Source: Amorphochlora amoebiformis
Taxonomy: Eukaryota > Cercozoa > Chlorarachniophyceae
Assembly: GCA_054601695.1 (NCBI GenBank)
Contig: BAAHQB010000165.1
Coordinates: forward strand, 186,001 to 250,000
Direction: 5' to 3'
DNA: 64,000 bases
The translations under genes were made by a program, and so were the position numbers. How positions within the stretch are numbered: position 1 is the first letter of the stretch; every line of letters starts with the position of its first letter. This document shows positions 1 to 19,399 of the stretch, piece after piece. A model generated the notes under the pieces. That model was given only the letters and a program-made list of their open reading frames with translations. It was not told the origin of the DNA and did not search any database.

Positions 1-50
1 TCTACCTTAGCCCCATCCGTCTTTTTCTCTTCCGGAACAACCACGCTATC
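1..50 (-). CDS. Possible partial exon, gene unknown
   Basis: On the minus strand an AG (51-52) precedes an open frame reading DSVVVPEEKKTDGAKV that runs off the window's left edge. The acidic/basic composition differs from the repeats around it, and a TAG lies in frame just upstream of the AG, so the frame only works as an exon. Sixteen codons are too few to identify a family. The call rests on composition and the acceptor-like AG alone. Confidence 0.25.
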
Positions 51-234
51 CTGACTTCTCACCTAAATGGGTCATCTTGGCTAAGACTTGAGATTTAAAG
101 ATCTAGATAAGTATTTCTGAATTTACTCCTCAAATGCTTTTTTTTTTTTTGGTTTCTCTTATCTGTTTACCGTTTGTGTTGATGTTATTTGGGAGATTTT
201 GACGTTTAGTTTGATTTTCGGTTGGGATGTATAT

Positions 235-1805
<1,571 letters not shown>

Positions 1806-2214
1806 ATCATATTATTAACCCAACTTCGAACCCTATCCCTTACTTGAGGCCCGTAATGACCTACCTGGAGCGCTAGAGAGCCCAGAATGCACAGAGTCAA
1901 CATCCTTCATCTGATCGAGTGTTATTGTCAGGAATACGTATGTGTGCTTTGCTGATACGTGAATTTATCTGCAGGTAGTCGGAATTTTGCTTGTATTTTA
2001 TGTTTTTGCATGTCTAGATTAAATGGAAATGGAAAGGGGAATTATTATAGTTCATGATGTATATATTATAAATGTTTATATATATACAATGTATATATAT
2101 ACATATATGTATATTTATACACACACATATATTCCCTTTGTAAAAGAGCGATTCCTAAACATGATATATAACAGCAAAACGGGAGTATATCTAGCCCTAC
2201 AACCGCGAAATAGG

Positions 2215-2300
2215 CGTAATCCTGCAGAATGGGTGTACTCCTGCAAAATGGGTGTAATCCTGCAAAATGGGTGTAATCCTATATAATTGGGCGAAATCCT
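2215..2300. repeat. 18-bp tandem repeat
   Basis: Three to four imperfect copies of an 18-base unit with the core CTGCAAAATGGGTGTAATC stand in a unique pocket between TA arrays. A degraded last copy reads ATAATTGGGCGAAATCC. The flanks (1810-2060 and 2300-2400) are unique sequence in which I see no supportable exon. Confidence 0.7.
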
Positions 2301-2405
2301 GACCCTAACGTTACCGGGGCTATGGAGCGACGTTCGAGTCTCATTTTGAAGGGAATTTGCGACCCTGCAATAAAAAGGTGTTATATTCCATGTGTATGTA
2401 TAAGT

Positions 2406-2429
<24 letters not shown>

Positions 2430-2442
<13 letters not shown>

Positions 2443-2517
2443 TTATGTATGTATTCGCATATATTTAGCTATATATCTATGCATATGTTTATACTTATAC
2501 ATTTTGGTATTATAGAC

Positions 2518-2569
<52 letters not shown>

Positions 2570-2588
2570 TGTGTATCATGTATATATT

Positions 2589-2678
<90 letters not shown>

Positions 2679-2728
2679 TTGTATTTATGAATACGCACAT
2701 ATGTTCACATGTACATATATAATAAATA

Positions 2729-2774
<46 letters not shown>

Positions 2775-2832
2775 ATATATATGTATATATATATATGTAA
2801 ATATGTATTTCTATATATATATATATATACAT

Positions 2833-2872
<40 letters not shown>

Positions 2873-2979
2873 TTGCATATATCTTCATATATATGTTAGA
2901 AAAATATAAAGAAGATATATGTATATACATAAACAGCTTTTTAATATATGTAACCCATATTTATCAAACACGTATCGTT

Positions 2980-3023
<44 letters not shown>

Positions 3024-3085
3024 TACATATATCTATATATATATATATATATATAATATATATATATCATCCATCGAAATATCTA
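2430..3085. repeat. (TA)n / (TG)n microsatellite block
   Basis: TA arrays with a short TG run at about 2659-2678. The block ends just before the acceptor of the exon at 3104, so it is probably the upstream intron of that gene. Coding frames through it are Tyr-Ile artefacts. Confidence 0.85.
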
Positions 3086-3103
3086 GTTATGTGTGCATTT
3101 CAG

Positions 3104-3747
<644 letters not shown>

Positions 3748-3989
3748 CGCCTACGTTGGATTTAAAAATGCTTCAATAAAATATCATGGGATATTAAGAC
3801 GTAAGAATAACAAGTTACATGCACCCCTGCAGTTCTATTTCATACTTCTACCCTAAACAAGCCTTTGGCATGTTTTCACACTTGAAATGAAGTCCCACAC
3901 AACCCCAATACTCACGTTCCCTTTTCCTACGCTTACGCTCACGCCCGAATATCTATCGTGTGAATGTGAATGCAACCTTAACGACTTTG

Positions 3990-4093
3990 CAGTTCCTAAC
4001 CCGCGTGCCATATGGATGGGCTTTGACGTTCACGATGTAGCTCTTAATAAGCTGGTTGTACAAAAAAAGGCAACTAGTCTTGGTATTATTTAG
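3990..4093 (+). CDS. Weak exon candidate
   Basis: After the acceptor-like ACGACTTTGCAG an open frame reads VPNPRAIWMGFDVHDVALNK... and stops at 4091-4093. It converges on the minus-strand gene ending at 4102. Composition is protein-like, but no partner exon on the plus strand was found, so it may be chance. Confidence 0.25.
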
Positions 4094-4101
4094 GTTTGAC
4101 C

Positions 4102-4653
4102 TCATTTTGGGTTGAATACTACCTCGCCTTCATTGGCTTTAGCCTCTTCTCTCTTCGGGCCAGGGTTCGAAGGGTCTGCGGTGTACGGCTTATTCGCCTT
4201 ATCCTGAGCAACATAATCGTTCTCATGAGAAGACTCTAAAAGTAGAGTCGGTACAGAAATTCTGCGTATGACTTCTGCTTTTTCCCTGAGTATCACATTT
4301 TGACTTACCGCGAAAACTTTGGAGTCAGGCTTTGCAGTTTCCTAATTAGTGAAATCACTCTCAGCTCTTTAATACAAGCTCGTACGCTGAGATATTTTTG
4401 GCACGGTTTCGGCAAGGAAGGTAAAAACGGACGAATATTTCCACTCATGGGTTGCGGCTAGTTCGGAAAGAATCAACCTTAACTTCTTTATGGCCTCGGT
4501 CGTTCGTATTTTTAGGATATTGGCTGGCCTTGCCAGTTTTGGTTCCATGATTATCTTCGACACTGCTTTTCTCGCTACATATCGAAGGGAGTGAGTACGA
4601 ATTTCGAAACAAATTAGAATGGAATCAAGATTCAATGATATTGAGAGTTGCAA
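4102..4653 (-). CDS. Unidentified gene with very short introns
   Basis: Minus-strand frame from about 4653 to 4376 contains ...PANILKIRTTEAIKKLR... and ...FTFLAETVPKISQ.... A donor GTATTA (4375) and acceptor TAATTAG give a 34-base intron. Exon 4341-4309 reads KLQSLTPKFS. A perfect GTAAGT donor (4308) then pairs with either of two in-frame acceptors, giving a 23- or 47-base intron. The last exon ends ...EEAKANEGEVVFNPK and stop at 4102. In-frame stops inside both introns make splicing necessary. The start is unresolved: an in-frame ATG lies at 4548, and a CTCTTTTCAG acceptor at about 4665 could join an earlier exon. It is divergent from the secreted-protein gene at 4979. No family is recognised; the acidic, Pro-rich tail looks disordered. 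Confidence 0.5.
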
Positions 4654-4978
4654 GTGAAGGGAGGGGGGGAGTACGGGCTGAAAAGAGCAGTGTTACCAAC
4701 ACAAGCAGTCCATGGTCTGTGCGTAAGGACGAAAAGTTTTTGGAAATTAAAAAGGTTGGCCAGGTTTCATCGTCGGTTTCGCAACTGCGTAGTTCCTTTG
4801 ATAATTGAATATAGATACTCCGATATTAAATTGGTAATACAAGATATTCATATATCTTTTGAACCAATATCTACATGTAAGATATCCTGATATCAAAATA
4901 CTAATATATCCAGATAATCAACATAAATATCCTTATGAACATGTCATCCTTGGTGACAGCATATTTGAATTTTTCACA

Positions 4979-6125
<1,147 letters not shown>

Positions 6126-6740
6126 CCATAATCCTAATTCTAATTTCAAGCCTAATACAACCGACCCACATTTACTCTCGAAATTCTCAAGCCCATTCAC
6201 CCTGAGAAATGCGATTCTTAGGGCTAGCTAGTCCTAACCAACATGGTGTAACTCCGTTACTTGAAACGTCTAAGCCTGAAACTCAGACTCGGAAGATAAA
6301 TAAGCCTAACCCAAATCTATACCCTCTTCTCTTAGCCCTGAGACATATCGGAGTATGAGACATCTAATCCTAACCAAAGCACCTTGATATATCTGAAAAT
6401 TAATATCTGAAATTGCTGGATTGATATGTTTATATCCGGATATCGATTTTTCCAATCCCGTATGTAACACTGTTTCCTGAGAGATAACGAAGCCCTAATT
6501 CTAATCTTACCCATGCCACTATCTCTAGCATACCCCGTTATAATTATTAGCCAATTAAGTTTGATGGAAATCTAATGCGTAATCACTTTAATCGCATAAA
6601 CACACACATACTTTGCATGTGTGTGTACAAATCTCCGTTCACACACAGGATAATATATCGAATATCAAAACAAACACGTGTTTGATGCATACTGTCTACG
6701 TATACACAAAGTTTCGAAAAATAAAAATTCGGTCTCTCAG
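6126..6740. other. Unique intergenic stretch, no gene seen
   Basis: Normal-complexity sequence between the stop of the CCxxCP gene and the next exon. It holds scattered CCTAA-like words and an AT-rich GATATC-rich patch (6390-6450) similar to that at 4800-4920. A 60-codon minus-strand frame at 6332-6514 is not supported by splice or composition evidence. Confidence 0.5.
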
Positions 6741-6891
6741 GGTCCACGGCGTCACCCAGAAGCACTCTTCACCCCTTCATTACGATGTTGGTAACGGAAC
6801 CTACAAAGTCCATGGATATAAGTATGACGTCGCCAACGGAACCCACGGAACCCATGGAATCCGACAACTAACTGCATCAGGTCGAGTGAGA
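6741..6891 (+). CDS. Internal exon with YDVxNGT repeats
   Basis: A 151-base exon lies between the acceptor CGGTCTCTCAG and a perfect GTGAGT donor (6892). It reads VHGVTQKHSSPLHYDVGNGT and continues YKVHGYKYDVANGTHGTHG..., so YDV(G/A)NGT occurs twice and HGT/HGI follows. The NGT sequons suggest an extracellular, glycosylated segment. Partner exons are not found; the sequence on both sides is (TA)n or unique non-coding. Confidence 0.5.
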
Positions 6892-6984
6892 GTGAGTATG
6901 GGATCCGATTTTTTAATTGGTATTAATTCGGTGGGTTTGGGAGAGTGATATTTAATGTGTTGTTATAATTATTGTTTATTATTA

Positions 6985-7045
6985 CCATTATTTTTTATTA
7001 TTATTATTATTATTGTATTATTATTATTGTTATTAGTATTATTAC

Positions 7046-7102
<57 letters not shown>

Positions 7103-7169
7103 TATGTATCAACATATATATAACAATATATATATATATATATATTGATTGTAATATTAAGAATTAGTA

Positions 7170-7239
<70 letters not shown>

Positions 7240-7243
7240 TTTG

Positions 7244-7287
<44 letters not shown>

Positions 7288-7352
7288 AAATATATATGTA
7301 TATGTACAATATATGCAAATTTATATATATAAAGTACATATATACACATATA

Positions 7353-7390
<38 letters not shown>

Positions 7391-7392
7391 AT
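6985..7392. repeat. (TTA)n then (TA)n
   Basis: An imperfect (TTA)n array (6985-7085) passes directly into (TA)n. Similar TTA arrays occur at 42680-42717 and 63650-63693, and TAA at 36842-36880. Confidence 0.9.
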
Positions 7393-7441
7393 TAGGTAAT
7401 ATCCAGCCTCCGCATTTCGTAGCTTTTCTGACAATTGAAAG

Positions 7442-7491
7442 TAATCGAAGATATCACAGCGGTATACCATTATAGTTTAACCTTATTTTTA

Positions 7492-7532
<41 letters not shown>

Positions 7533-7596
7533 CTCCTGACAAGCGTGATAATCGAAGATATCACAGCGGTATACCATTATAGTTTAACCTTATTAT
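7442..7596. repeat. Direct repeat of 46 bp around a TA array
   Basis: The sequence TAATCGAAGATATCACAGCG continuing to TTTAACCTTATT occurs twice, at about 7442-7487 and 7550-7595, separated by a TA array. This is the unique-core-plus-TA duplication pattern seen across the window. Confidence 0.8.
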
Positions 7597-7700
<104 letters not shown>

Positions 7701-7745
7701 CTTATGTTGCGAACAAAATATGTAAGATTCTAATAAGTCTATATG

Positions 7746-7803
<58 letters not shown>

Positions 7804-7821
7804 ATTATATATACATCTTGT

Positions 7822-8090
7822 ATTTCTAAGAAAAGCAAGGGAATTTTCTAATACGTCCAACAACAGCGATAAAAAAGAAAAATCAAACCCGACTACCCTT
7901 GCTTTTCTTAACAATATAAGATATATAGATCTAATACGTCAATATAAGATATATATAGATTCTAATACGTCTAATAACAGCGAAAAAAAAGAAGAATTCA
8001 AACCCGACTAATTACAGCGAAAAAAAAAAAAGAATTCAAACCCGACTAATTACAGGAAAACAAAAGAAGAATTCAAATCCAACTATGGAT
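7822..8090. repeat. 40-bp minisatellite with an inverted repeat
   Basis: Three to four copies of a unit with the core GAATTCAAACCCGACTAATT and an A-rich run. At its left end TAAGAAAAGCAAGGG (about 7827) and its exact reverse complement (about 7899) form a 15-bp inverted repeat with a loop of about 58 bases. Confidence 0.7.
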
Positions 8091-8170
8091 AATTTAAGGT
8101 AAAAATCGAGTTGATGTAATAAATATATACGTTATGTAATATTTGTTTATGAGTATAAATATACATTTAT

Positions 8171-8207
<37 letters not shown>

Positions 8208-8326
8208 GTATATAATATGTGTGCATTTTTATTAACATATGTAAGCATGATTCAAATGTATGTAATGTATAATACATACATACATATGTAAATATATATA
8301 TGTATATATATATATATATATTTGTA

Positions 8327-8369
<43 letters not shown>

Positions 8370-8408
8370 ATATGTCCATGTATAAATATATATATATACA
8401 TATATATA

Positions 8409-8469
8409 AGATCTCCTGGGGACCCTACATTAGTGGTCAAAATGCCCCCTTGTTGCCCTTACTATCAAG

Positions 8470-8565
<96 letters not shown>

Positions 8566-8626
8566 AGATCTCCTGAGGACCCTACATTAGGATTCGAAAT
8601 GCCCCTTGTTACCCTTATTGTCAAGC

Positions 8627-8675
<49 letters not shown>

Positions 8676-8734
8676 ATCTCCTGGGGACCCCACATTAGTG
8701 GTCGAAATGCCCCCTTGTTGCCCTTACTATCAAG

Positions 8735-8812
<78 letters not shown>

Positions 8813-8875
8813 AGATCTCCTGGGGACCCTACACTAGTGGTCGAAATGCCCCCTTGCTGTCCTTATTGTCAAGCA
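8409..8875 (-). repeat. Four copies of a 64-bp exon-like unit in TA arrays
   Basis: Copies at 8409-8472, 8566-8628, 8674-8737 and 8813-8875 share AGATCTCCTGGGGACCC...ATCAAGCCT and are spaced by TA arrays. On the minus strand each begins after TATAG or TACAG and reads [13 protein letters not shown] or a variant before a GTAGGG donor, so they look like tandem copies of a small exon. One copy has a stop (GCATTTTGA). Which, if any, is spliced is unknown. Confidence 0.6.
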
Positions 8876-8894
8876 GGCTTCTTTGATCAGGTAG

Positions 8895-8941
<47 letters not shown>

Positions 8942-8982
8942 TTTATAGTTCTTCGATCTAACCGGACAAGAGTCTCCTCAAT
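8942..8982 (-). CDS. 41-base exon candidate
   Basis: Minus strand: acceptor ATATATTCCAG, then [13 protein letters not shown] and a GTATAT donor inside the TA array. It lies directly upstream (in minus sense) of the exon-like copies at 8409-8875 and may belong to the same gene. No family recognised. Confidence 0.4.
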
Positions 8983-8985
8983 CTG

Positions 8986-9032
<47 letters not shown>

Positions 9033-9377
9033 GAATATATATATATACATATACAAATACATATATATATAGCCTATATTCACATATTAGAACCAATATA
9101 GCGATGAGGTCGCACTTCCAACGAAAAAAGCTCCAGAACCTGCTGGGAAGCCTATTAATTATTACGGACCAACATTGCAGGTCGTAATCTACTATTTACA
9201 GTTACACAGAGCCTAACAGCGAATATAGGGTCGTTATAATACAACATACATGAGTATTATATGTATGTATATCTATATGTACTATGATATTATACGTTTG
9301 ATGTGATTAATGTGTGTGTGTAGGTGTGAGTTAGGGGTAAGATGTAATGCATATATGTATATATGTATATATATATG

Positions 9378-9424
<47 letters not shown>

Positions 9425-9511
9425 GTATATATATATATAAATGCATATATATATATATATGTATGTATATATATATATGTATATATATATGTGTGTATAT
9501 ATATATATATG

Positions 9512-9573
<62 letters not shown>

Positions 9574-9589
9574 TATAATATATATAAAC

Positions 9590-9684
9590 TAGGTATCCAC
9601 AAGAAATACTGGGAAAGAGATAATTTTTACGGAATTGACCTCTACGCTTAATAAATCGGCCTACTTTTTCGGGTAAATACGTTA
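9590..9684 (-). CDS. 95-base exon candidate with decayed copies upstream
   Basis: Minus strand: after an AG at 9685 the frame reads [17 protein letters not shown]... to ...SISCGYL before a GTTTAT donor. Related but diverged segments stand at about 9866-9935, 10128-10190 ([17 protein letters not shown]) and 10690-10770 (NVFRNNQAALLNLEQIINAR), each between TA arrays. They may be successive exons of one gene that arose by duplication, or decayed copies. Function unknown. Confidence 0.35.
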
Positions 9685-9993
9685 CTCAATGAATAATCAT
9701 GTATTCAAATAAGACTTGTATACAATGTGAACCAATATATATACACATACATATAGACATACATATATACACATACATACATACATACATATATTACATA
9801 TATATATTATATATATGATATATATACAGATATATTATATACATATATGTTTAATGATTGTTCCAAATTTAGCAAATCGGCCTATTTTTTCAGGTAAATA
9901 CGTAACTCAGCGAAAAACCATGCATCTAAATAAGATATGCCCATGAACACATATACATATGAACATATGTACATATGAACATATATACACATG

Positions 9994-10053
<60 letters not shown>

Positions 10054-10070
10054 CACATATATGTATATAT

Positions 10071-10116
<46 letters not shown>

Positions 10117-10194
10117 GTATTAATGGTTCCAATTTTAATAAATCGACCTAATCCTATGGGTAAAACGTTACTCAGCGAATAAGCATTATGAGGA

Positions 10195-10475
10195 GAGCAA
10201 TAGAGAGAGAGATAGTTAAATAAGGAGGAAAGAGGGAGGGAGAGATGGAGAGGGAGAAATGAGAGAGAGAGAGTAGATGTATTAATATACAAGTATATAT
10301 ATATATATATATAAATACACACATACGTATTTACAAGGAAGAGTGAGAGAAGAGAGATAGAGAGAAGAGAGAGGGAGAGACGAGAGAGGGAGAGGAGAGA
10401 GAAGAGAGAGAGAGAGAGAGAAGAGAGAGAGATGAGAGAGAGAGAAGAGAGAGGGAGAAAGGAGAGGGAGAGAAT
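10195..10475. repeat. GA/CT microsatellite tract
   Basis: Purine-rich GA repeats on the plus strand, interrupted by a TA pocket (10270-10340). Frames here encode Ser-Leu repeats on the minus strand and are artefacts. Confidence 0.9.
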
Positions 10476-10497
10476 ATGTTATTTTTAGATACATATA

Positions 10498-10553
<56 letters not shown>

Positions 10554-10612
10554 TACATACATACATATATATATATATATAAATTATACTTTTATATGTA
10601 TATCATCATGAG

Positions 10613-10658
<46 letters not shown>

Positions 10659-10874
10659 GTACAAACATATATATATATATAAGCGTGCATTAATTATCTG
10701 TTCCAAGTTTAATAAAGCGGCCTGGTTGTTTCGAAACACATTACTCACCGAATAAGCATATCATACTATGCATATGCCTAATATATATATATACATATAT
10801 ACACATATATATACATATATATATATACAAACACTATTCCTACCAAATAAGAGGCTGCCAGAAGGTATATTTTA

Positions 10875-10913
<39 letters not shown>

Positions 10914-10947
10914 CATATATGTATATATATATATATATATATTTACG

Positions 10948-10978
<31 letters not shown>

Positions 10979-11032
10979 TCTTCGAAGTGTTCATTAACAC
11001 GTTAAAAAGAGAATAAACAAACATGTATAAAC

Positions 11033-11084
<52 letters not shown>

Positions 11085-11195
11085 ATATATAGTACATCAT
11101 TTGTGCGTTTAACAATATATAAATACAAAATTGTTTATGAAATATACAATATATCAAGCAATGTAAAAAACTTGTACTTATATTGTTTACATTAG

Positions 11196-11259
11196 GTATA
11201 CTAGTCATCGCATCGTACATGGAAAACATCATAAAAGACATACTATTAAAACGCTTCGG
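11196..11259 (+). CDS. Ambiguous exon candidate
   Basis: Plus strand: acceptor TTACATTAG, frame [20 protein letters not shown], then GTATGT donor. The minus strand is also open here, so strand is uncertain. It could be an internal exon of the gene whose last exon is at 11710, but the phases were not tested through the TA arrays between them. Confidence 0.3.
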
Positions 11260-11260
11260 G

Positions 11261-11299
<39 letters not shown>

Positions 11300-11344
11300 A
11301 TTATATCTAAAAAGATATCTACACGTATATTTGCATATATAATA

Positions 11345-11377
<33 letters not shown>

Positions 11378-11442
11378 CTTATTATGATAGGATATACTAT
11401 GTACATATATATATATATGTGTGTGTGTATATATATGCATAT

Positions 11443-11515
<73 letters not shown>

Positions 11516-11709
11516 CACATATGTATATACATGTGTGTTTATATATCTCATATGATACACATTTATTAGATGTACAATATACATATTACACACATACATA
11601 CATATATATTTTTACACACACATACATACCTACATATATATAAATATACATATATATATATATATATATAGAAATATACAATTCATACATATACCCATAA
11701 TTCAGTCAG

Positions 11710-11852
11710 AGGAAGTCGATCCTGACCCCCCAAAACCGGCTCGAGTCCTACCCGTGTTTGAGTCCCCAGATCCGCCAACGTCTTGCTGTAACCAGTGTCC
11801 GGTCGCTGGTGATGGGAGAGCGGTTTTTAGGTTTCCTAACATCGAGTCATAA
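11710..11852 (+). CDS. Last exon of a CCxxCP-family protein
   Basis: After tandem acceptors (TTCAG/TCAG, 11701-11709) the frame reads EVDPDPPKPARVLPVFESPD, then PPTSCCNQCP, and ends PNIES and TAA (11850-11852). The acidic Pro-rich stretch followed by a CCxxCP motif near the C-terminus matches the layout of the secreted protein at 4979-6125 (…GKCCKVCP…). I infer a paralogue. Upstream exons, including a signal-peptide exon, are not identified. Confidence 0.55.
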
Positions 11853-11939
11853 TCCCTTTGTGAAGTTCGATGTCACCTGTATGTCTGTCAAATTTGAATT
11901 TTCATAAAGTCTCTCTATTATGGGTTAGTCGAATCATCG

Positions 11940-12830
11940 CGTTCTTAGGACAAGTAGCGCTAGTAGCGTGCCAAATAGCCAAGTTCTGGAAGAGTTTGGT
12001 GTTCAGGTTTTGCTCTGTAGGTTAACTAGGTTAATTGGGTGGTATATTAGATCTAGTTTCCGGAGCATCTAGACAAAATCTCAGTTGTATTGGTCTACCT
12101 TTGCATGTAGTGTTCCGACAATTCAACTAGCCGTCGACTTACGCTAGTTACGGGCCAACTTACGGCTAACTCATTAACTAGATTAAGTCATCTACGACAT
12201 GTACTAGATGTAAATCATGTAATAAGTGGGCCAGGGTGAATTACTGCACTAGTAGTAACTCTAGTAAGTGGAATCCAAGAGAATAGACTAGCTAGACTAG
12301 AGAGAGCTTAGCGAGGACCAGATCTAATTTTGGCTTGATCTAGTGATATCTAGTAATAAAAGTGTATAACAGCTGCTAATGCTAGTCTAGCTCACTGGTA
12401 AGTCAGGCTATATATATCAAGTACTTATATATATATACATCAGAGACTATAGATACTAGTTATAGTCAGTTCGAGTAGGTTCTAGAGGTTTGGTTTTAAA
12501 AAACACTATCAATTTCAATTTATTCTTACGACAATTAATATTGATCAAATCTACAGCTACGTAATGTCCGAATTCGAAAACAGGAAACCGTTCAAGAAAA
12601 CTGCGTTTTTTTGCTCCAGACAGATCTAGGGTAGACGTACCTCGACACCAACCAGACCATGCATGCAGAGATCTACAATATCTGGAGTCTAGAAGCTAGA
12701 TATGGCAGATAAGCTAGCTAGACTCTTTCTAGTGGTGAGATTCGTGAGACTCACCTGATGACACGATACTAGTGACAGTTTTCGGATCTTTCGCTGTTTC
12801 AGCCTTGGTGTTATGGTTATGTTAGATTCT
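11940..12830. other. CTAG-rich unique island, no gene seen
   Basis: Normal-complexity sequence with an unusually high density of CTAG and its overlaps (CTAGT, TCTAGA, GCTAGC, ACTAG). No frame above background and no convincing exon on either strand. Similar islands lie at 32.88-33.40, 51.45-52.03 and 54.12-54.40 kb. Confidence 0.6.
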
Positions 12831-12955
12831 GAGGAGGTTTGAGGGAAGTTTGTGAGTTTTTGGTTTGATTTAGGGAAAATCGGTGTGTAACCTTAGGTTC
12901 GATTCTTAGGTCCGAGATGTCTTTGCGGTTTCTGTTATGTACATATAGTATATTC

Positions 12956-12997
<42 letters not shown>

Positions 12998-12998
<1 letters not shown>

Positions 12999-13036
12999 CC
13001 TCACTTAGGAGATCTGGAAGCTAATATAGTTTTAAT

Positions 13037-13097
<61 letters not shown>

Positions 13098-13160
13098 CAT
13101 ATATACATGACCTAGCAATAGGAGATATCGAAGCGAATAAAGTTTCCGTATTATATATAC

Positions 13161-13205
<45 letters not shown>

Positions 13206-13215
13206 CATGACCTCG

Positions 13216-13270
<55 letters not shown>

Positions 13271-13335
13271 CATATATACATGACCTAGCAATAGGAGATA
13301 TCGAAGCGAATATAGTTTCCGTATTATGTATACGT

Positions 13336-13374
<39 letters not shown>

Positions 13375-13384
13375 CATGACCTCG

Positions 13385-13452
<68 letters not shown>

Positions 13453-13490
13453 ACCTAGCAATAGGAGATATCGAAGCGAATATAGTCTCT
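12998..13490 (-). repeat. Repeated 3' exon edge plus donor in TA arrays
   Basis: A segment that on the minus strand reads [12 protein letters not shown] and ends in GCTAG|GTCATG occurs at 13455-13490 (as the end of the 108-base exon at 13455-13562), about 13282-13325, 13108-13150 and, diverged, 12998-13035. The copies lack an acceptor; each keeps the donor. The TA arrays between them vary in length. Confidence 0.6.
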
Positions 13491-13562
13491 TGAGGATGAA
13501 TAAGAGACTCATTCGGGTCAAGAAGTTGCGACATCGTCATATCCTCAGGAAGTTGGATCATG
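13455..13562 (-). CDS. 108-base symmetric exon, MIQLPED type
   Basis: Minus strand: after ATAACTAG the frame reads [20 protein letters not shown] and continues to IFASISPIA, ending phase 2 at a GTCATA donor. In phase and out phase are equal (2), so the exon can be added or skipped without a frameshift. Its first 16 bases match the six 42-base copies at 13818-14866, making it the longest member of that array. It is a candidate 3' exon of the gene at 15042-19343. Unknown function. Confidence 0.45.
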
Positions 13563-13619
13563 CTAGTTATGTATATATATATATTATATATATATATGTA
13601 TATATAATATATATATATA

Positions 13620-13707
<88 letters not shown>

Positions 13708-13745
13708 AAGATATTGGTCAACATGTATATATATAGATATGTATA

Positions 13746-13800
<55 letters not shown>

Positions 13801-13817
13801 TATGCATATTTATACAC

Positions 13818-14101
13818 GAGAAGCTGTCATACTTCAGGAAATTGGATCATGCTAATTATATATATATATATATATATATTTATTTATATTGATCAATAGG
13901 TGTATATATATATGTATATATATATAAATCAATATACATATATATATATATATGTGTGTGTGTATATATATACATATATAATATGTTTATGTACGAGAAT
14001 CTGTGACATTGTCCTATTTGAGGACGTTGGATCATGCTTGTATGTATATATATATGTATGTATATATATATATATATGTATATGTATGCATGTGTATGTA
14101 T

Positions 14102-14133
<32 letters not shown>

Positions 14134-14323
14134 TTATATATTGATCAATATGTATATATGTTAATCAATATATATACATATGTATATGTATAATATACGT
14201 ATATTTATATTCGAGAAGCTGTGACATTGTCCTACTTGAGGAAGTTGGATCATGCTATATGTATACATATATATATATATATATATATATATGTTATATG
14301 TATATATATTTATGTATTCATCA

Positions 14324-14373
<50 letters not shown>

Positions 14374-14513
14374 CAATACATCTATTTATATCTTTATGTA
14401 TATGCATATATAATAATATATGTATTTATATACGAGAAGCTGTGACATTGTCCTACTTGAGGAAGTTGGATCATGCTAGTTATATATATATATATATATA
14501 TATATGTGTATAT

Positions 14514-14544
<31 letters not shown>

Positions 14545-14866
14545 TGATCAATATGTATGTATATATATATATATATATATTAATCAATATATCTATTTAT
14601 ATAATATGTATATGCATATATAACATATGTATATTTATATACGAGAAGCTGTGACATTGTCCTACTTGAGGAAGTTGGATCATGCTAGTTATATATATAT
14701 ATATATATATATACATACATATATATATATATTGATCAATATGTATATATATATATATATTAATCAATATATCTATTTATATAATATGTATATGCATATA
14801 TATAACATATGTATATTTATATACGAGAAGCTGTGACATTATCCTACTTGAGGAAGTTGGATCATG
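13818..14866 (-). repeat. Array of six 42-nt exon-like cassettes in TA DNA
   Basis: Copies at 13818-13851 (8-base deletion), 13995-14036, 14213-14254, 14434-14475, 14643-14684 and 14825-14866. Each is flanked by TA arrays containing TTGATCAATAT motifs. On the minus strand each starts after CTAG or CCAG, reads [13 protein letters not shown], and ends at a GTATAT donor. Length 42 keeps any frame. The copy at 14825-14866 has the best acceptor (TTTGTCTGACCAG) but a TAA in that frame. The plus strand is also open ([16 protein letters not shown]) but its splice sites are weaker. Confidence 0.7.
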
Positions 14867-14933
14867 CTGGTCAGACAAAGGTGCACATATAAACACATAC
14901 ATACATATACATATTCATCAAGATACACACATG

Positions 14934-14989
<56 letters not shown>

Positions 14990-14998
14990 TATATATAC

Positions 14999-15038
<40 letters not shown>

Positions 15039-15041
15039 TAC

Positions 15042-19343
<4,302 letters not shown>

Positions 19344-19399
19344 CTCACACTCTAATAACCCTTTTAACCCTCTTCTTTAACCTTCTAATGAAACTCAAT

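Noticed and set aside
4648-4890. 80-codon plus-strand frame opposite the short-intron gene
   Set aside because: Basic, shadow-like composition, no splice partner, and it overlaps the presumed divergent promoter.
13818-14866. Plus-strand reading of the 42-base cassettes ([16 protein letters not shown])
   Set aside because: Open, but acceptors and donors are weaker, and the neighbouring exons that join in phase are all on the minus strand.
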